Shown here: positions 12,475-23,448 of the stretch, piece by piece
How the letters are laid out: each line of letters starts with the position of its first letter
Position numbering within the stretch: position 1 is the first letter of the stretch
DNA from: Heliocidaris erythrogramma
Lineage: Eukaryota; Echinodermata; Echinoidea; Camarodonta; Echinometridae
Length of the DNA: 64,000 bases
Assembly (NCBI GenBank): GCA_025617745.1
Contig: CM046854.1
Location: forward strand, 57,376,258-57,440,257
Direction of reading: 5' to 3'
The notes under the pieces: model-generated
Databases searched by the model: none
The model's input: only the letters and a program-made list of their open reading frames with translations
What the model was told of the DNA's origin: nothing
Program-made: the position numbers and the translations under genes

Positions 12475-12741
12475 GAGGCTCACAATTCATATATCACCTG
12501 ATCATTTAATCTGTCAATACTTTTTGATCTCATGTCACACGCAATATATATTTCCTGTGTCGCTCATGCTTGATCCAAGGAGGTACTAGGCAAGCTTGCC
12601 TACCTCCTTGCTTGATCTAATAACATATTTTTTCACTAAACGAGCTGGGGGCACTTCCTGTCACTTATGTTTGACAGGAATATGATTATTTGCTTAAAGA
12701 CAGATACAAATGAGCAGCTCTGTAGTATAAATATCACACAA

Positions 12742-12758
12742 ATATATATATATATATA
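12742..12758. repeat. TA microsatellite
   Basis: Short (TA)n run. Confidence 0.85.
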
Positions 12759-13838
12759 CCCCAAGTCTAAGCTTGGAATTATTTTTAGTCCCTTCTTTAT
12801 GTCATTTAATATGTTGCAGGTGAACATATTTTATGATGACTTACAGAAAGATAAATGTGGAGCCCGATGATATGAATATTTAGGTATCAACTAAATATAG
12901 ATCAAAGTCCCTTAATCAATTTGCCGTTTGCTCTCTATCTTGTGAAATTTGAACCGTTTAATTTCATCTAATCTGTTATTTTCTCCTTTGGGAAATTGGA
13001 TTCTCTTTAATTTTTCTTCCTTTTCTGCAGATTGTCTTCCTTTCACCCTTGTGCTCCCATTTTTCACTCTTTACATATTGTTCTCTATATTCAATGCAAT
13101 CTATTGCTAAAGTTAAACCATGTTGTAAAATGTTTATTTGTAACTCATGTTCCAATGGTTCTGTTTTAAATCAGATGAATCAATAAGTTAAATGCAATGC
13201 AATCCAACGTTCTTATATTCTCCTTAATTTGAATACAATAACGTCACCTTTTGTTCTTTTCAATGCTCATTGAATGATTGATGTTAAATGCTATTCTGAT
13301 GTAATACATCACACCTGCCTGTTCATATTTCATTCATGTGCATTGTGCACAAGGAATATAAAATTTGCATCCAATAAATGGAATAAAAAATGCTGTCCTA
13401 GTTAAGTAAACAAGCTCTAAGCAAATAGGTATGCGAGAGACAAGTAATTTAGTCTTGAAAGCTCCAGAAACACTCTGGAAAACTATGATACAGTTCTGGT
13501 GGGGAAAAACCCAAACCCTTCCAAACACGGAAACAATAAAACATGTAAAAATAGGTAAATTCACTGTTTCAACTGCAAATTCAACAGAGACCTCCCATGA
13601 AGAAAAAGGATTTACTCCATGGGAGCTCCCTTTCATGAAATACACTGACATTCAAAATGATCTACTTATTCCCTCTTTATCACAAGTGGTTTAACATGTT
13701 GATATTTCACCTTCATATTTGAACAAGTATTGTAACAGTCCCACATATAACAAATTTTGTATGGTTCATTGCTTTGCCAATAGCTAGCCACAACCCCCGG
13801 ACCTGCTTTCTTTGCTTTGATGTTTCTTTGTCCTCTCT
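12759..13838. other. Non-coding, nothing recognised
   Basis: The overlapping frames at 13334-13694 on both strands have no recognisable motif. Confidence 0.4.
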
Positions 13839-13963
13839 AGACCCTCGATTGGAGGTGCAACGTTCCTTGTCAGAGCGTGTGAAAATTGGTCCCGCAGAGC
13901 TGGATACAGGTACTTTGTTGCCGCTTAGACCAGGTGGGGTGCCAGAACAGTATTCGAGGGTCT
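13839..13963. mobile_element. Possible small TIR element
   Basis: Inverted ends agaccctcga / tcgagggtct enclose 105 bp of higher GC than the surroundings. No target duplication was seen, so this may be chance. Confidence 0.3.
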
Positions 13964-14272
13964 CGTTAATTTGAAATTCTTGTTGTTCCCAGCATTTTTA
14001 TGTAACACTTGATCTGATGAAAACATGTTTTGATACAAGGTTGCAGACCCAATTTTGCAATGTATAAAATGTGTCAGGTGCATGTTTCTTCACATTCATG
14101 ACAAACTCTAAATACAAATATCCTAAAATCCTTATCTGAGTCGAGTTTGAGGATACACTTCATTCATTTTATCCATTTTATCCAATATATTTCTTCTGCT
14201 CTAACATTTTATCTCTACGATCAAGTCCGAAGCTATAGATCTAGTCATTTTTTCTTCCATACTAACTGATCA

Positions 14273-14310
14273 CCCCCCCCCCCCCCCACACACACACACA
14301 CACACACACA
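14273..14310. repeat. Poly-C plus (CA)n
   Basis: C run followed by about 12 CA units. Confidence 0.9.
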
Positions 14311-14833
14311 TTTTCAATTCAATCTTGACATTCACAAAATTCATTGGATACACTATTGTGGAAAGACACCCACAATGTAGGGCCTGAAATTGCTGGTGAA
14401 TCTACTTTAGCACTTTAAATTCAATTTGGGGATAGATTGACATTTCAGTCGTTGAATGTCACCAACATAACACAACATTCGTCATTCACTTCACCTCCTA
14501 CAAATGTCAATAGCTTCCTCAATTTCATGGAAAATGTACATAACCCTCCAACTTGGAACTTTTATGTCTAGACAGCAATGTGAATTTTTAATAACTAAAT
14601 GTCCATGTACGTTCCATATGAACATCCAGGAGAGATGTCAATTTGACAATTCAGAAGAAAAAATTCATTGTCACTTGCCAACTCTGACTTTTTTTTAGGG
14701 GGTCCAGATTGATATTTTGAGGGTGTGTACATGTTTGTGCATGGGCCTCACTGTTAAACTGTTAGTGTCGAGCTCAAGATTTGGAAAAAAATGGTAAGGA
14801 AAGTCTATGTCACACCTTCATATCTTTTTCTCC

Positions 14834-14914
14834 ATATCGTCTGTTTGGAACCAGAAGGGCGTTAACTTTGTACAAATGATGGGACTTAATGCCCTTCTGG
14901 CTCCAATCATACAA
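14834..14914. repeat. Hairpin B copy (near full length)
   Basis: atatcgtctgtttggaacc, agaagggcgttaac, a short loop, then taatgcccttctggctccaa and tcatacaatat. Both the core and the flanking ATATCGTCTG arms are visible. Confidence 0.8.
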
Positions 14915-15244
14915 TATATTGGTCATCTTGATGGGAAAACTTTTCACAAACCGCACTATTGGGGTCAAATTATATTTACTCCAAATGACTGAATTCTTGC
15001 AAATACAATATCCTCCACTGTGAAGCAATTGTCGAGAAGCGGCAGGACCCCCAAACCAGGTCAATCTCATCTAAAGTGTAAATAATTGGCTAGATCAGAA
15101 CTGACCCACAGTCTTTCTCATTTCATCCATTTAAAATATAATAACTAGACTCTGTCATGTTGACCCGATATCCTATATTCCCACCACTGACCACTTATGG
15201 GATTGCCACCGATCTGATCTGCATATACCTTGTCAATTCTTTAT

Positions 15245-16035
15245 AATGAAATACCATACTGTCCTGCAGGCCACCAGAGCGGGAACAGTGCTAAATGAGT
15301 TAAACTGATACTGAAGCAATTAATTATTCACAGTCCAAGTTACAGAGTCTTGGCCCACATGTATTATAGCAGGACAATAAGCTGAAGAATCTATTAACCC
15401 TGTCATTTCATTACAATGAAATACCTTACTCTCCATTATTGTGATCAGATGGAACAGTACTTAACAAGTTAAACCAATACTGAAGCGATTATTCATAGTC
15501 CAGCGTAATAGAGGCTTTCCCCAGATATGAAAATGGGATGTACTTTCCATCAAGCCCCTTCTTCCCTTACAAGTAACTATCATACTGTCCTGTTGGAACA
15601 CCAGAGAGAGAAATTAGTCTGCAGGCACAAACCTTTGTTAGTCGTAACATGGAAAAGAGAGTCTGAACTATTAGCCTGTGTACACTCCACTCCATAGGCC
15701 CTGCACTGTAGCTGCTCTTGACATAGCCAGAGACAGATATAGTTAGGCTTTTCTCAAGGCTTTGCGGAGTACTCCTCACTAACTTCTTTTCGGATGAGGT
15801 CCGGAATGAAATTTGTAGGGTCTGTGTTGGCATAATCCTTGTTCAAATTTGATATTCTGAGGCTTTGAGGACAAATGTAAATGTCAAGCCCTGTTTTACG
15901 GAATTTAGTCAAGTGTCGAAGTAGAGTCTGTGCCTGCAAGACTAGAGAGATATGGTAGTGAGGGGGTTAAAAACCCGATACTGAAGCAATTATTCACAGT
16001 CCAGTGTAAGAGATTCTTTGCCCAGATGTAAAGGT
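15245..16035. repeat. Triplicated ~160-170 bp unit, third copy interrupted
   Basis: aatgaaatacc-tact, then ggaacag, gttaaac-gatactgaagc and aattattcacagtcca recur from 15245 and 15415. A third copy begins near 15571, breaks at 15614 and resumes at 15945 after a MITE. Confidence 0.75.
15615..15944. mobile_element. MITE family M, copy 1, 9-bp target duplication
   Basis: Inverted ends tagtctgcaggcaca / tgtgcctgcaagacta, 330 bp. Flanks gagagaaat and gagagatat match at 8 of 9 positions. It sits inside the third unit of a tandem triplication. Ends and TSD length suggest a Mutator-like (MULE) non-autonomous element. No transposase. Confidence 0.75.
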
Positions 16036-16404
16036 GTTTTGATTGTAATGTGATCGGGGTCAGGAAGCAGGCCATTTGAACCCCCTGCCATGAGGAAGGT
16101 GATAATGCGTGGTGGAGTTCAAACAAGAAACCGTAGTAGCGCGCACAAACAGGAAATCAGAGGTGTGAAGTTAAAGAATATCAACAAATAAAATGAATCA
16201 ATAGTAATTCTATGAATATTGCAAAGAAATATTGCAGTCTACTTTTTAATTTCTTCATTTCACTTTTCATCAATTATTCATTTATTTCATTTATTTATTG
16301 ATTAATTTGATCTATTTCAGTCTCATTTAATTTTTTTCATTGTTTCATTTTCATGTGTATATATTAATTTCATTGTTATTCTTTTTTCATTATTTCATTC
16401 ATTA

Positions 16405-16440
16405 TAATAATACAATATTTATAAAGCGCATAATAAGCGT
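16405..16440. repeat. SINE tail fragment
   Basis: ataatacaatatttataaagcgc resembles the 3' region of the SINE at 12034. Too short for certainty. Confidence 0.4.
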
Positions 16441-17190
16441 TCACTTTATATCCATCTTAATTTTGTATAAGATGTAAATGTGCTGTACACGATTGATAGA
16501 CGTAATTACCAAAATTAAACTGCAGTTTTACATGGGCCTTACTGCGCAGTCATTATTATAGTTCAAGTAGCAAAGATTCTAAAACTGAATTGTGAAAATC
16601 AGAATCAATTTTGTTATTTTGTAGAGTCTGTACAAGTTTGCAGACTATCAGGGAAGCATGTTTTTGTGCTGATGACCTGAGCGTAAGACTTTTGCTCCCA
16701 GCATGCAGCCACTCCAGATAATAAACGAAGAAACTGAACGATCTGGCTCACACACAATGGTGCTCTATTCGATGCTACAGGGCACACACACGGCCTTCTA
16801 TCAATGGATATCGATGAAATCAAAGTTTAAAAGATAAGATGCTGCTCATTCCTACATCACTGACATGCAGGCATTTTCAAATCTCTAACTGAACTATAAA
16901 CTGGCCTCCTACATACATGTATCTATCTTAAATTTGCTCACATGTTTAAAATGCTTGATGTTCGCATGTGAAAAAGCTGATGAACAAAAATCAGAGGCTA
17001 ACTTATCACAGCAGGACAGCATATTACCCCCAAAATATGAAATTTGCTGGATTATTTATCGATGAGTCCCATAATTATGTATATTGAACCAACATGTAGC
17101 AAATTATTTGGTAAAATGCAAAGTGTCCTAAGGTCACATAATAATTTTCATTCAAACCACAGCCTAAATTCAATCATCCTCATCTGGTCA
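16441..17190. other. Non-coding, nothing recognised
   Basis: No repeats or coding signals identified. Confidence 0.4.
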
Positions 17191-17210
17191 CCCCCCCCCC
17201 CCCCCCCCCC
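17191..17210. repeat. Poly-C run
   Basis: 20 consecutive C followed by A and G runs. Confidence 0.9.
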
Positions 17211-17886
17211 AAAAAAAAGGGGGCCATCCAAAATTAAAACTTCTTTCTTTAAAATTCTGCAAAGGATTGTGTATCTTGGATGTTGTTTGGGGAACAAACA
17301 CAAAAAGAAAGATGCTTTAATAGTATGCGAGCTTTATGCAAGCTTAAGAACAACAAAATTAACTGATATATAATTTATGAATAACATACCAAATCCTTTG
17401 TTGGAATATAACTTTGTACGAAGTTTCCATATGTGCTCTTCTGAGATGAAATATATTGATTCATATGTGTGTATATCAGCGGGGAAAAAAACGGGGAGTG
17501 ATTTAGCTCTGGAAAGCTCCAAAATAGCTCTGGTAAACTGAAAAAAAGCGCTCAGGTGAAAAATAAAACAATTAAACATTTAAAAAAGGCTCCTATGAAC
17601 AGACAAGTATTTTTTACACTGGTGTAGATCTACATCTACATGCACACTGTATGCCTAAATAATGAATGTACATGTGTTGGTATGCTTTGATATCCTTTTG
17701 CTTTTACAAGTTATTTGTTTGCATGATTTCAAGTAATGCTTATCCACTGAAGTGGAAATAGAAGCCGCGTCATAAAATCCAAGTAGCACTTCAGACTCAG
17801 TCCTGTCCTTGAATGTCACATCTACATTTGTACATGGCAGATATGCATACATGTACCTTCAAATTATAATGCATGAAAGGTACTCT

Positions 17887-18019
17887 GGGGAGTGTTTCAT
17901 CAAGCATTTTGCCAGTGATTTTTACTGACAAATTTGCTCTCAGCCAATCAGATGCAATGATTTCATAAGGTAAAGTTGGTAAAAATCACTGACAAAAAAC
18001 GCTTGATGAAACGCTCCCC
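17887..18019. mobile_element. MITE family A, copy 3
   Basis: ggggagtgtttcatcaagca…gcttgatgaaacgctcccc, with the family centre ctctcagccaatcagatgca in inverse orientation to copy 1. 133 bp. Confidence 0.8.
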
Positions 18020-19292
18020 TGATTTAACCCTTTCACTGCAGTAAGTGGTTTCAGTCTCCTAAATTTTAACACAATGTTTAAAAATTTCAGATGTACAGAA
18101 ACACTTCTAAAATTCATTTTTGAAGTTGATATTGAAGTTAGATATCAATGACCATGGAGTAATATTTGGTCAATGATTGAATACTTGTATTCATTTTATA
18201 CACATTTGTAAACTTTGTGGCATCTTAAGTGTTAATAATAGGACAACAATATGAGCCTTCCCTCCATAGATGAGCCAATATGTAAAGTAAACAGAGTTCA
18301 TTCTTTTTCAAATGAGAAAAATAATCTGGGGTAAATTGTATTTTTTGAATATATTTAATTCATTTTAATTAACTTCTTAATGTAAATTTATTTTTGTTTT
18401 TCATTTTTTATTCATTTTTTATTTTTCATTTTCCTCCATCAAAGATCCAAATCTGCACCCCAAATCCTCCAACACCTCTTCATTTCATTTCAATTAATAT
18501 CACCATGGCAAGTCCTCCTCCTCTCCATTCTCCATTCTCCCTACCACCTACATGTACAATCCTACTTCAAACAATACACTAGGAATCCTTATCTCATTTA
18601 TATGCAGCACATTACCAACCCCAGCACATGTCAATCTTACCCCCCCCCCCCTTCACTTCATCTCTAACTACATCATCCCCATGGCAACGACCCCAACCCC
18701 CCACTTGAGCAAACTCTATGCTAGCAACATTTCATTTGCTCAGGCCCTCCAGTATGCCCTAAATTAGCATCTGCAGCGGGATCGCATCCGAACTCCATGG
18801 ATGACTCATCATTGCTCTTGTGAGTGCAAAACGGCTACACTGAGTCAGTATCCCTCTAAATTATTCAGCCATCCTCCCCAGTATAATGCATGTGGTTACA
18901 CGTAGCCCCTAACGACAGACTCACACAAATCAAAGAATGCTGCAGTTAAACATTTAAAAAACCTTTTCTTAGTGGCGCCACTTCAAGGGCATTTTTTCAC
19001 TCCTTTTTGCATTTTCCTAGCTCCAACCTTGCAAAAGTCAAGAGGCTAATTTAGGTAGAAGTGAATCTAGTCCAAGACAGGGGTATCACTTTCACCTAAA
19101 AGATTGTTTTAGTTTGCGATGCAGAAATTTCTTCTAGCGCCGATCCATCTCTAAACATCCACGATCGAGATGGAGGGATAATGTTTCATCTTAAAATGGT
19201 GTCGCTCGTACGCAATGCTGTCCAGAAGCAAAATCGCATTTGGAAAAGATACATATAAATATTCACTCTCAAACTATACATCAAATGGCATC
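18020..19292. other. Non-coding, nothing recognised
   Basis: Includes a C-rich stretch near 18641 and a more complex block around 18760-18860. No gene or repeat family recognised. Confidence 0.4.
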
Positions 19293-19365
19293 TGGTGAGA
19301 GCCAGAAAGGCGTTAACTCATATTTAAATAGAGTTAATGCCCTTTTGGCTATTGGTAGACGACAT
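19293..19365. repeat. Hairpin B copy
   Basis: gagagccagaaaggcgttaa on the left, agttaatgcccttttggcta on the right, then ggtagacgac. Confidence 0.7.
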
Positions 19366-20162
19366 GTACTTAATGGTTCGTATTTCTTCCTATATCTCAT
19401 AGCATTTCAGGAGGATATAAAGCTCTTTCATAGACAATTGTTTTGAGTACGATGCCCCCTACATGTACATGTAGTAGCCCATGTCTGATATTCTGTATTT
19501 GTCACTCATGACACAGTTTTGAAATCATTTCAATAGCTTGCCTATTTATGAAGGGAAATTTATTACTTTTGTCTAGAGCATCTTGTGTATTATTTGGTGA
19601 TATGTACGACATGTACATATGTAAATCTTTTCTTATTTAGATCCACACAATTTACATGAAAATAAACATTCTGGAATTTGATCTACCTTTGCTCAACATC
19701 TTGACTATGAAGCACCAAAACGTTAAATTCTAAGTTAAATAGTTCTAAAATTTGTGGGCCACAACTACAAACATAAAGTTCAACACTTCCAACTCTGTGT
19801 AAAAGTACTTTGAATTTCTCAATACAAAATAATAAATATAAATTCCTTTAATGTAGAGGATAGCTATCTCCTAATGCGAGTGGAGGAATTATTTTAAATT
19901 AGTAAAACATTGCAGGTACATGTAGACCTTTGCCACTATTAAAAAGAAAAGCAATTTATTTGAAACTGTTTCTATTACAATATAATGAGCAGTAGATATC
20001 CTACTTTGATCATCCACGCATCACTGCCAGGATAACTTAAATTCTGAGAAATTATATAGATCCATATTTGTCATGAGCAAGCAACAGACAAAGTGTGAAA
20101 AAATGTCCCATTAATAGTCGAAGACATCAAATCAAGAAGCTTAAATATACAGTGTATCGTCG

Positions 20163-20237
20163 ACTGGGAGCCAGAAATGTGTTAAGTCATATCCACTGAC
20201 ATAGCACTGACACTCCTCTGGCTTTCAAAAGATGATA
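20163..20237. repeat. Hairpin B copy beside the APP exon
   Basis: gggagccagaaatgtgttaa pairs with cactcctctggctttc. It forms the left part of the 141-bp duplicated unit. Confidence 0.6.
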
Positions 20238-20280
20238 TGAAATGTAATAAACGTAATAATTTGTAGGAAAATATCTGTAC

Positions 20281-20314
20281 CTCTTTGCAGTAGATGAGTA
20301 TTCTTATTTATTAT
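20281..20314 (-). pseudogene. Decayed duplicate of the APP exon 3' end with donor-like site
   Basis: This lies 141 bp downstream of the true exon end on the minus strand. Read in the exon's frame, the segment gives RILIYCKE beside the exon's EILNYCKK, followed by gtacag and then the shared intron word atattttcctacaa. Upstream of YCKE the frame meets a stop (TAA) and the rest of the exon is not present. A good acceptor-like sequence (ctttcttgtcctctgcag) happens to precede it, which would define a 34-nt micro-exon; 34 is not a multiple of 3, so inclusion would shift the frame. It reads as a tandem duplication of the exon-intron junction, now non-functional or a cryptic splice site. Confidence 0.6.
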
Positions 20315-20415
20315 CTGCAGAGGACAAGAAAGGCAATCACTCACTCACAGTGACGACGCCTCTCTAGCCAACCACAGACGATATGACCAAATGTAAAACA
20401 GTTGTAGGAAAATAT

Positions 20416-20421
20416 CCATAC
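20416..20421 (-). promoter_or_regulatory. Splice donor gtatgg
   Basis: The minus-strand exon ends AAAAAG and is followed by gtatgg, an acceptable animal 5' splice site. It lies exactly after the YCKK codons, the conserved boundary position in the APP family. Confidence 0.75.
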
Positions 20422-20601
20422 CTTTTTGCAGTAGTTGAGAATTTCTGTCTTGTCTATCTTGTCTGAGGTGTGTTCAGCCGATGTATCGGTCAACCATCGG
20501 CCTGAGATGATATCTGCGTATTTGTTGTAATATCCCTTCCGAACGGCCACCCTCAGTTCAACTCTGGAGGATGATGGATCAAAGGCACCAGCAGCTAACG
20601 C
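20422..20601 (-). CDS. APP-family exon: E1 growth-factor-like domain segment
   Basis: This is an internal exon of 60 codons, open throughout and in phase 0 at both ends. It is preceded (minus strand) by a pyrimidine-rich tract ending in tttctctag and followed by the donor gtatgg. Residues 14-60 follow the amyloid-precursor family E1 growth-factor-like domain: VAVRKGYYNKY lines up with the VAF-C-GY-N-Y segment of worm APL-1, GRWLTD with the GKW/GRW-TD turn, and DKTEILNYCKK with the DK-ILxYC-K/E end. Human APP exon 2 also ends directly after this YCQE position with phase 0 boundaries, so this is its counterpart. APP is a type I membrane glycoprotein acting in neuronal adhesion and signalling. 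The E1 domain binds heparin and metals. The cysteine equivalent to human C73 is present (residue 58), but those equivalent to C38 and C62 are absent. Residues 1-13 are not conserved, as expected just after a signal peptide. The remaining exons lie outside the window or are not recognisable. Family call strong; orthology inferred. Confidence 0.85.
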
Positions 20602-20632
20602 CTAGAGAAAGGTAAAAGATTTAAAAGGTTTG
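20602..20632 (-). promoter_or_regulatory. Splice acceptor and pyrimidine tract
   Basis: Read on the minus strand, about 30 bases rich in T and C (…ttttacctttctctag) end in AG immediately before the APP exon. This fixes the exon start in the frame that keeps the E1 domain open. Confidence 0.75.
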
Positions 20633-20749
20633 TTATAGATGGTCTGAGTAAGTAATTTCATCTTGATATATAGAATTATAAGCATCTTTGAAACTTTGAC
20701 CATTTCGTGATAATTTTCATTCTGATTTTATTCAAATATCATACTATTC

Positions 20750-20912
20750 ATTCTTGTCATCATCATCATCGTTATCATCACCATCATCACCATCATCATC
20801 ATCATCACCATCATCATCATCATTATCATCACCATCACCATCATCATCATTATCACCATCATCATTATCACCATCATCATCACCATTCACCATCATCACC
20901 ATTCACCATCAC
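20750..20912. repeat. (CAT/CAC)n microsatellite
   Basis: Trinucleotide repeat. The poly-histidine reading frame across it is an artefact. Confidence 0.9.
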
Positions 20913-20919
20913 ACACCTA

Positions 20920-21032
20920 GGAGCGTTTCATGAAGCGTTTTGTCAGTGATTTTTACCGACAACTGTTATAAGCTACTGAGAGCAAATTTGTCAGTAAAAA
21001 TCACTGACAAAACGCTTGATGAAACGCTCCCC
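20920..21032. mobile_element. MITE family A, copy 4
   Basis: ggagcgtttcatgaagcg…cgcttgatgaaacgctcc, 113 bp with a shortened centre. Inserted directly after the CAT microsatellite. Confidence 0.8.
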
Positions 21033-21112
21033 AGCAGTAAAATGCCTGTACAAAGGAGGAGGTTGAAAGATTTGTTACAAGGTCTGACTTTACATTCATT
21101 GTATTACTATCT

Positions 21113-21345
21113 TCAACATTATCATTTCATAATGATGATCATCATCAGAAACCTACTGTCATCTTTGAAATCATCTTTATTATCATCAACATCATCATCA
21201 TCATCATCAGTTCACTGGCATCTCCATTATCATCTCAATCATCATCATAATCATCATTATCATCTTATTTCATATTAATAGAATATTCATCTTTTCAATT
21301 ATCATCTTCATGACCATGATCATTATCATCAACACCCTCACTGAC
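21113..21345. repeat. Imperfect (ATC)n region
   Basis: Broken ATCATC/TCATCA repeats continuing the block at 20750 after the MITE. Confidence 0.8.
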
Positions 21346-21651
21346 CTCCTCCCCGTCATCATACATAATAAAGGTAACTTGTGAATAAACGATGCACTAC
21401 AATTTTACAACTATACCACACAGATGAAGGAAATACGAATGCCTTGGGACAAGCCTACATCTTTACACTCGCTGAAGCCTGAAAGCGTGCCTCTAAAATT
21501 CAACAGGACACCCGCAAAATTGTCATGCTCATCCATTTCATTTGCAATGCGTGACATCTTCCATTTCAGCTGGAAATTTCAGCCTCATCTCATCACCATG
21601 CAATATGCATCCTCTCCTATCTCTCACTCTATGCTAGATATGCCACTTTCA

Positions 21652-22470
21652 TGTCTCAGTCCTGTCTCTCTCTTTCTCTCGCTCCCTCTCGCTCTCTCTC
21701 CTTTCCCTGTCCCTCCCCCTCGAATTCTTTCTTTTTCTCTGTCATCACTTATGTATTTGTCAAATTCTCTCTGTCTTCATCACAATATGTCCCAGTTCAG
21801 TCGCTCTCACTATTATACATTCTCTTTCTATCTGTCTTTCACTCCTTTTCCTTAGCTCTCCCTCTTTCTTGATTTGCATGTTTGGATTGTGATTTTTCTA
21901 CATCATCTCTCTCTTTCTATATCATTCTCGTTCTTGGAATGTCCCCATCTTCTTCCATCTCTCTCTGTGTCTCTCTCATCCTCTTCATTTTTTCCTCTCT
22001 ATTCCTGTCTGTGTCCTTCCCTTCAGGCCCCAAGTGTCCATTTTGATAACTTTTTGTCTTCGCTCTTCCTCCTTCTCTGTGCCTATCTGCACATCTATGA
22101 GAACATCCCGAATCACCCTGTACTTCTCTTCTTCTGTCTTTGTGGTATTCACCATGTCTGTATAGATAGATAGGTCTATATTTCTCTTTCCCTTCCTCAT
22201 TCTCTCTCTCTCTTCCTTTCTATTTCTTTCTTTCTTTCCCTCTCTCCTCTTCTCTCTCTCCCTCTTCCTCTCCCTCTCCCTCCCTCTCTCTCTTCCTCTC
22301 CATCTCTCTCCCTCCCTTCCTCTCTCTCCTCTCCCTCTCTCTCCCTCACTCTCTCTTTCTATCCCTCCCCCTCCCTCTCTCTCTTTCTTTTCCTCATTCT
22401 CTTTCTCTCTCCCTCTCCCTTGCGTTCTTTCTCTCCCCTCTCTCTTTCTCTTTCTCTTTCTCTCTCTTTC
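21652..22470. repeat. ~800 bp pyrimidine tract
   Basis: Strongly C/T-only on the plus strand, purest at 22190-22470. Frames on both strands (Ser/Leu-rich or Arg/Glu-rich) are simple-sequence artefacts. Confidence 0.9.
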
Positions 22471-23307
22471 CCACTTCACAAACAAAACCTAACACTTCCT
22501 CTCACTCATTGCGTCATGCTAACAATTTCATAAAAACATAAACAAAATAAAATTCTGCCCAACGTAAAGCTTGCGCACTCTGCATCCAGCCAAAAAGTCA
22601 GCCTTTAATTATTCACCAGAGTCGCGGACACAATGGAGCCAGCGCACACACCACATCCAATAGATGCAGCCTTGCTCGCTGGCGATTATAATTAAAAAGA
22701 GGGAGAATTGGAGGGGTATTAATTCCCGTTGCTATGGGCACCACAAATTACACTGATCTGCAGCAGTACATGTATGTGCATTAAACCCCTCACTGATAGC
22801 AGATTAACAATGCATTACTGACTAAATTTAACAGTGTTGGAAAAGAACTGCATAGTCTGGGATGAAGCAAGTGGTATTACGTTCATGTAGGCCTGTCTGC
22901 AATTTCCATTCTTAATAAACAGTAAGTACATGTAGAAAATATTGTCACTCCGTTCACCCACATCATGATAAACCATGTTCAAAATACATGTAGGCCTATT
23001 AAATGAAACTACAAATGGAGGATAAAATGTCTCCAGGCATTTTGGTCTAACTATGTAGATGTATTAATCATATCTTTTCATATTATCATTGAGTATGAAA
23101 GAAAAAGAAATGCACCTCAAATATTTAGAGTCATCATTACTATCACTGCAACAGACTTAATTAATAATGATTATCATTATCACTGTAATTATTAACATCT
23201 TATCTTAATTCATTGTCTATAGAAACACTGAAAACATTGTCCTTTTCCTACCAAAATTAACATCAGGTAAAAATTCCTTTATTCAACAAGCAGTCACAAG
23301 AACACCT
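22471..23307. other. Non-coding, complex-sequence block at 22500-22760
   Basis: 22500-22760 is non-repetitive with relatively many CpG and homeobox-type TAATTA words. The rest is AT-rich. No exon recognised. Confidence 0.4.
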
Positions 23308-23448
23308 GGGGGACGTTTCATCAAGTGTCTTGTCTGCAATTTTTACCAACAAAATTTGCTCTCAGCCAATCAGATGCAACGATTTCAGTAGCTGATAACA
23401 GTTACTGCAAATTGCCATTGATGGCAAGTTTTATGAAACAGGGCCCTG
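23308..23448. mobile_element. MITE family A, copy 5 with alternative right end
   Basis: Left end gggggacgtttcatcaagtg and centre ctctcagccaatcagatgca as in the family. The right end is instead gatggcaagttttatgaaac followed by agggccc, the module found at 6463. Confidence 0.7.

Larger units (their letters stand above)
1..20421 (-). other. Inferred intron downstream of the APP exon (incomplete)
   Basis: No further exon of the family was recognised on the minus strand at lower coordinates. I looked for the next conserved block (VYP…WC…C) through possible TGG-TGC/T codons and found none with a fitting context. The stretch is therefore read as intron 2, running past the window edge. Independent small genes inside it cannot be excluded. 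Confidence 0.6.
20163..20451. repeat. Tandem duplication (~141 bp unit) spanning the APP exon donor
   Basis: Two diverged copies are offset by 141 bp around the junction (for example ttgtaggaaaatatc at 20261 and 20402). Each copy also carries a hairpin-B-like segment on its left: 20163-20237 is clear, 20318-20382 is degenerate. The right copy includes the last part of the APP exon. Confidence 0.65.

Noticed and set aside
13839..13963. Confident MITE call
   Set aside because: Ends pair over 10 bp only and no target duplication is visible; kept at low confidence.
20707..20949. Histidine-rich protein frame
   Set aside because: Translation of a CAT/CAC microsatellite ending in a MITE.
21985..22485. 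166-codon Arg/Glu-rich minus-strand frame
   Set aside because: Simple pyrimidine tract read on the opposite strand; no complexity.
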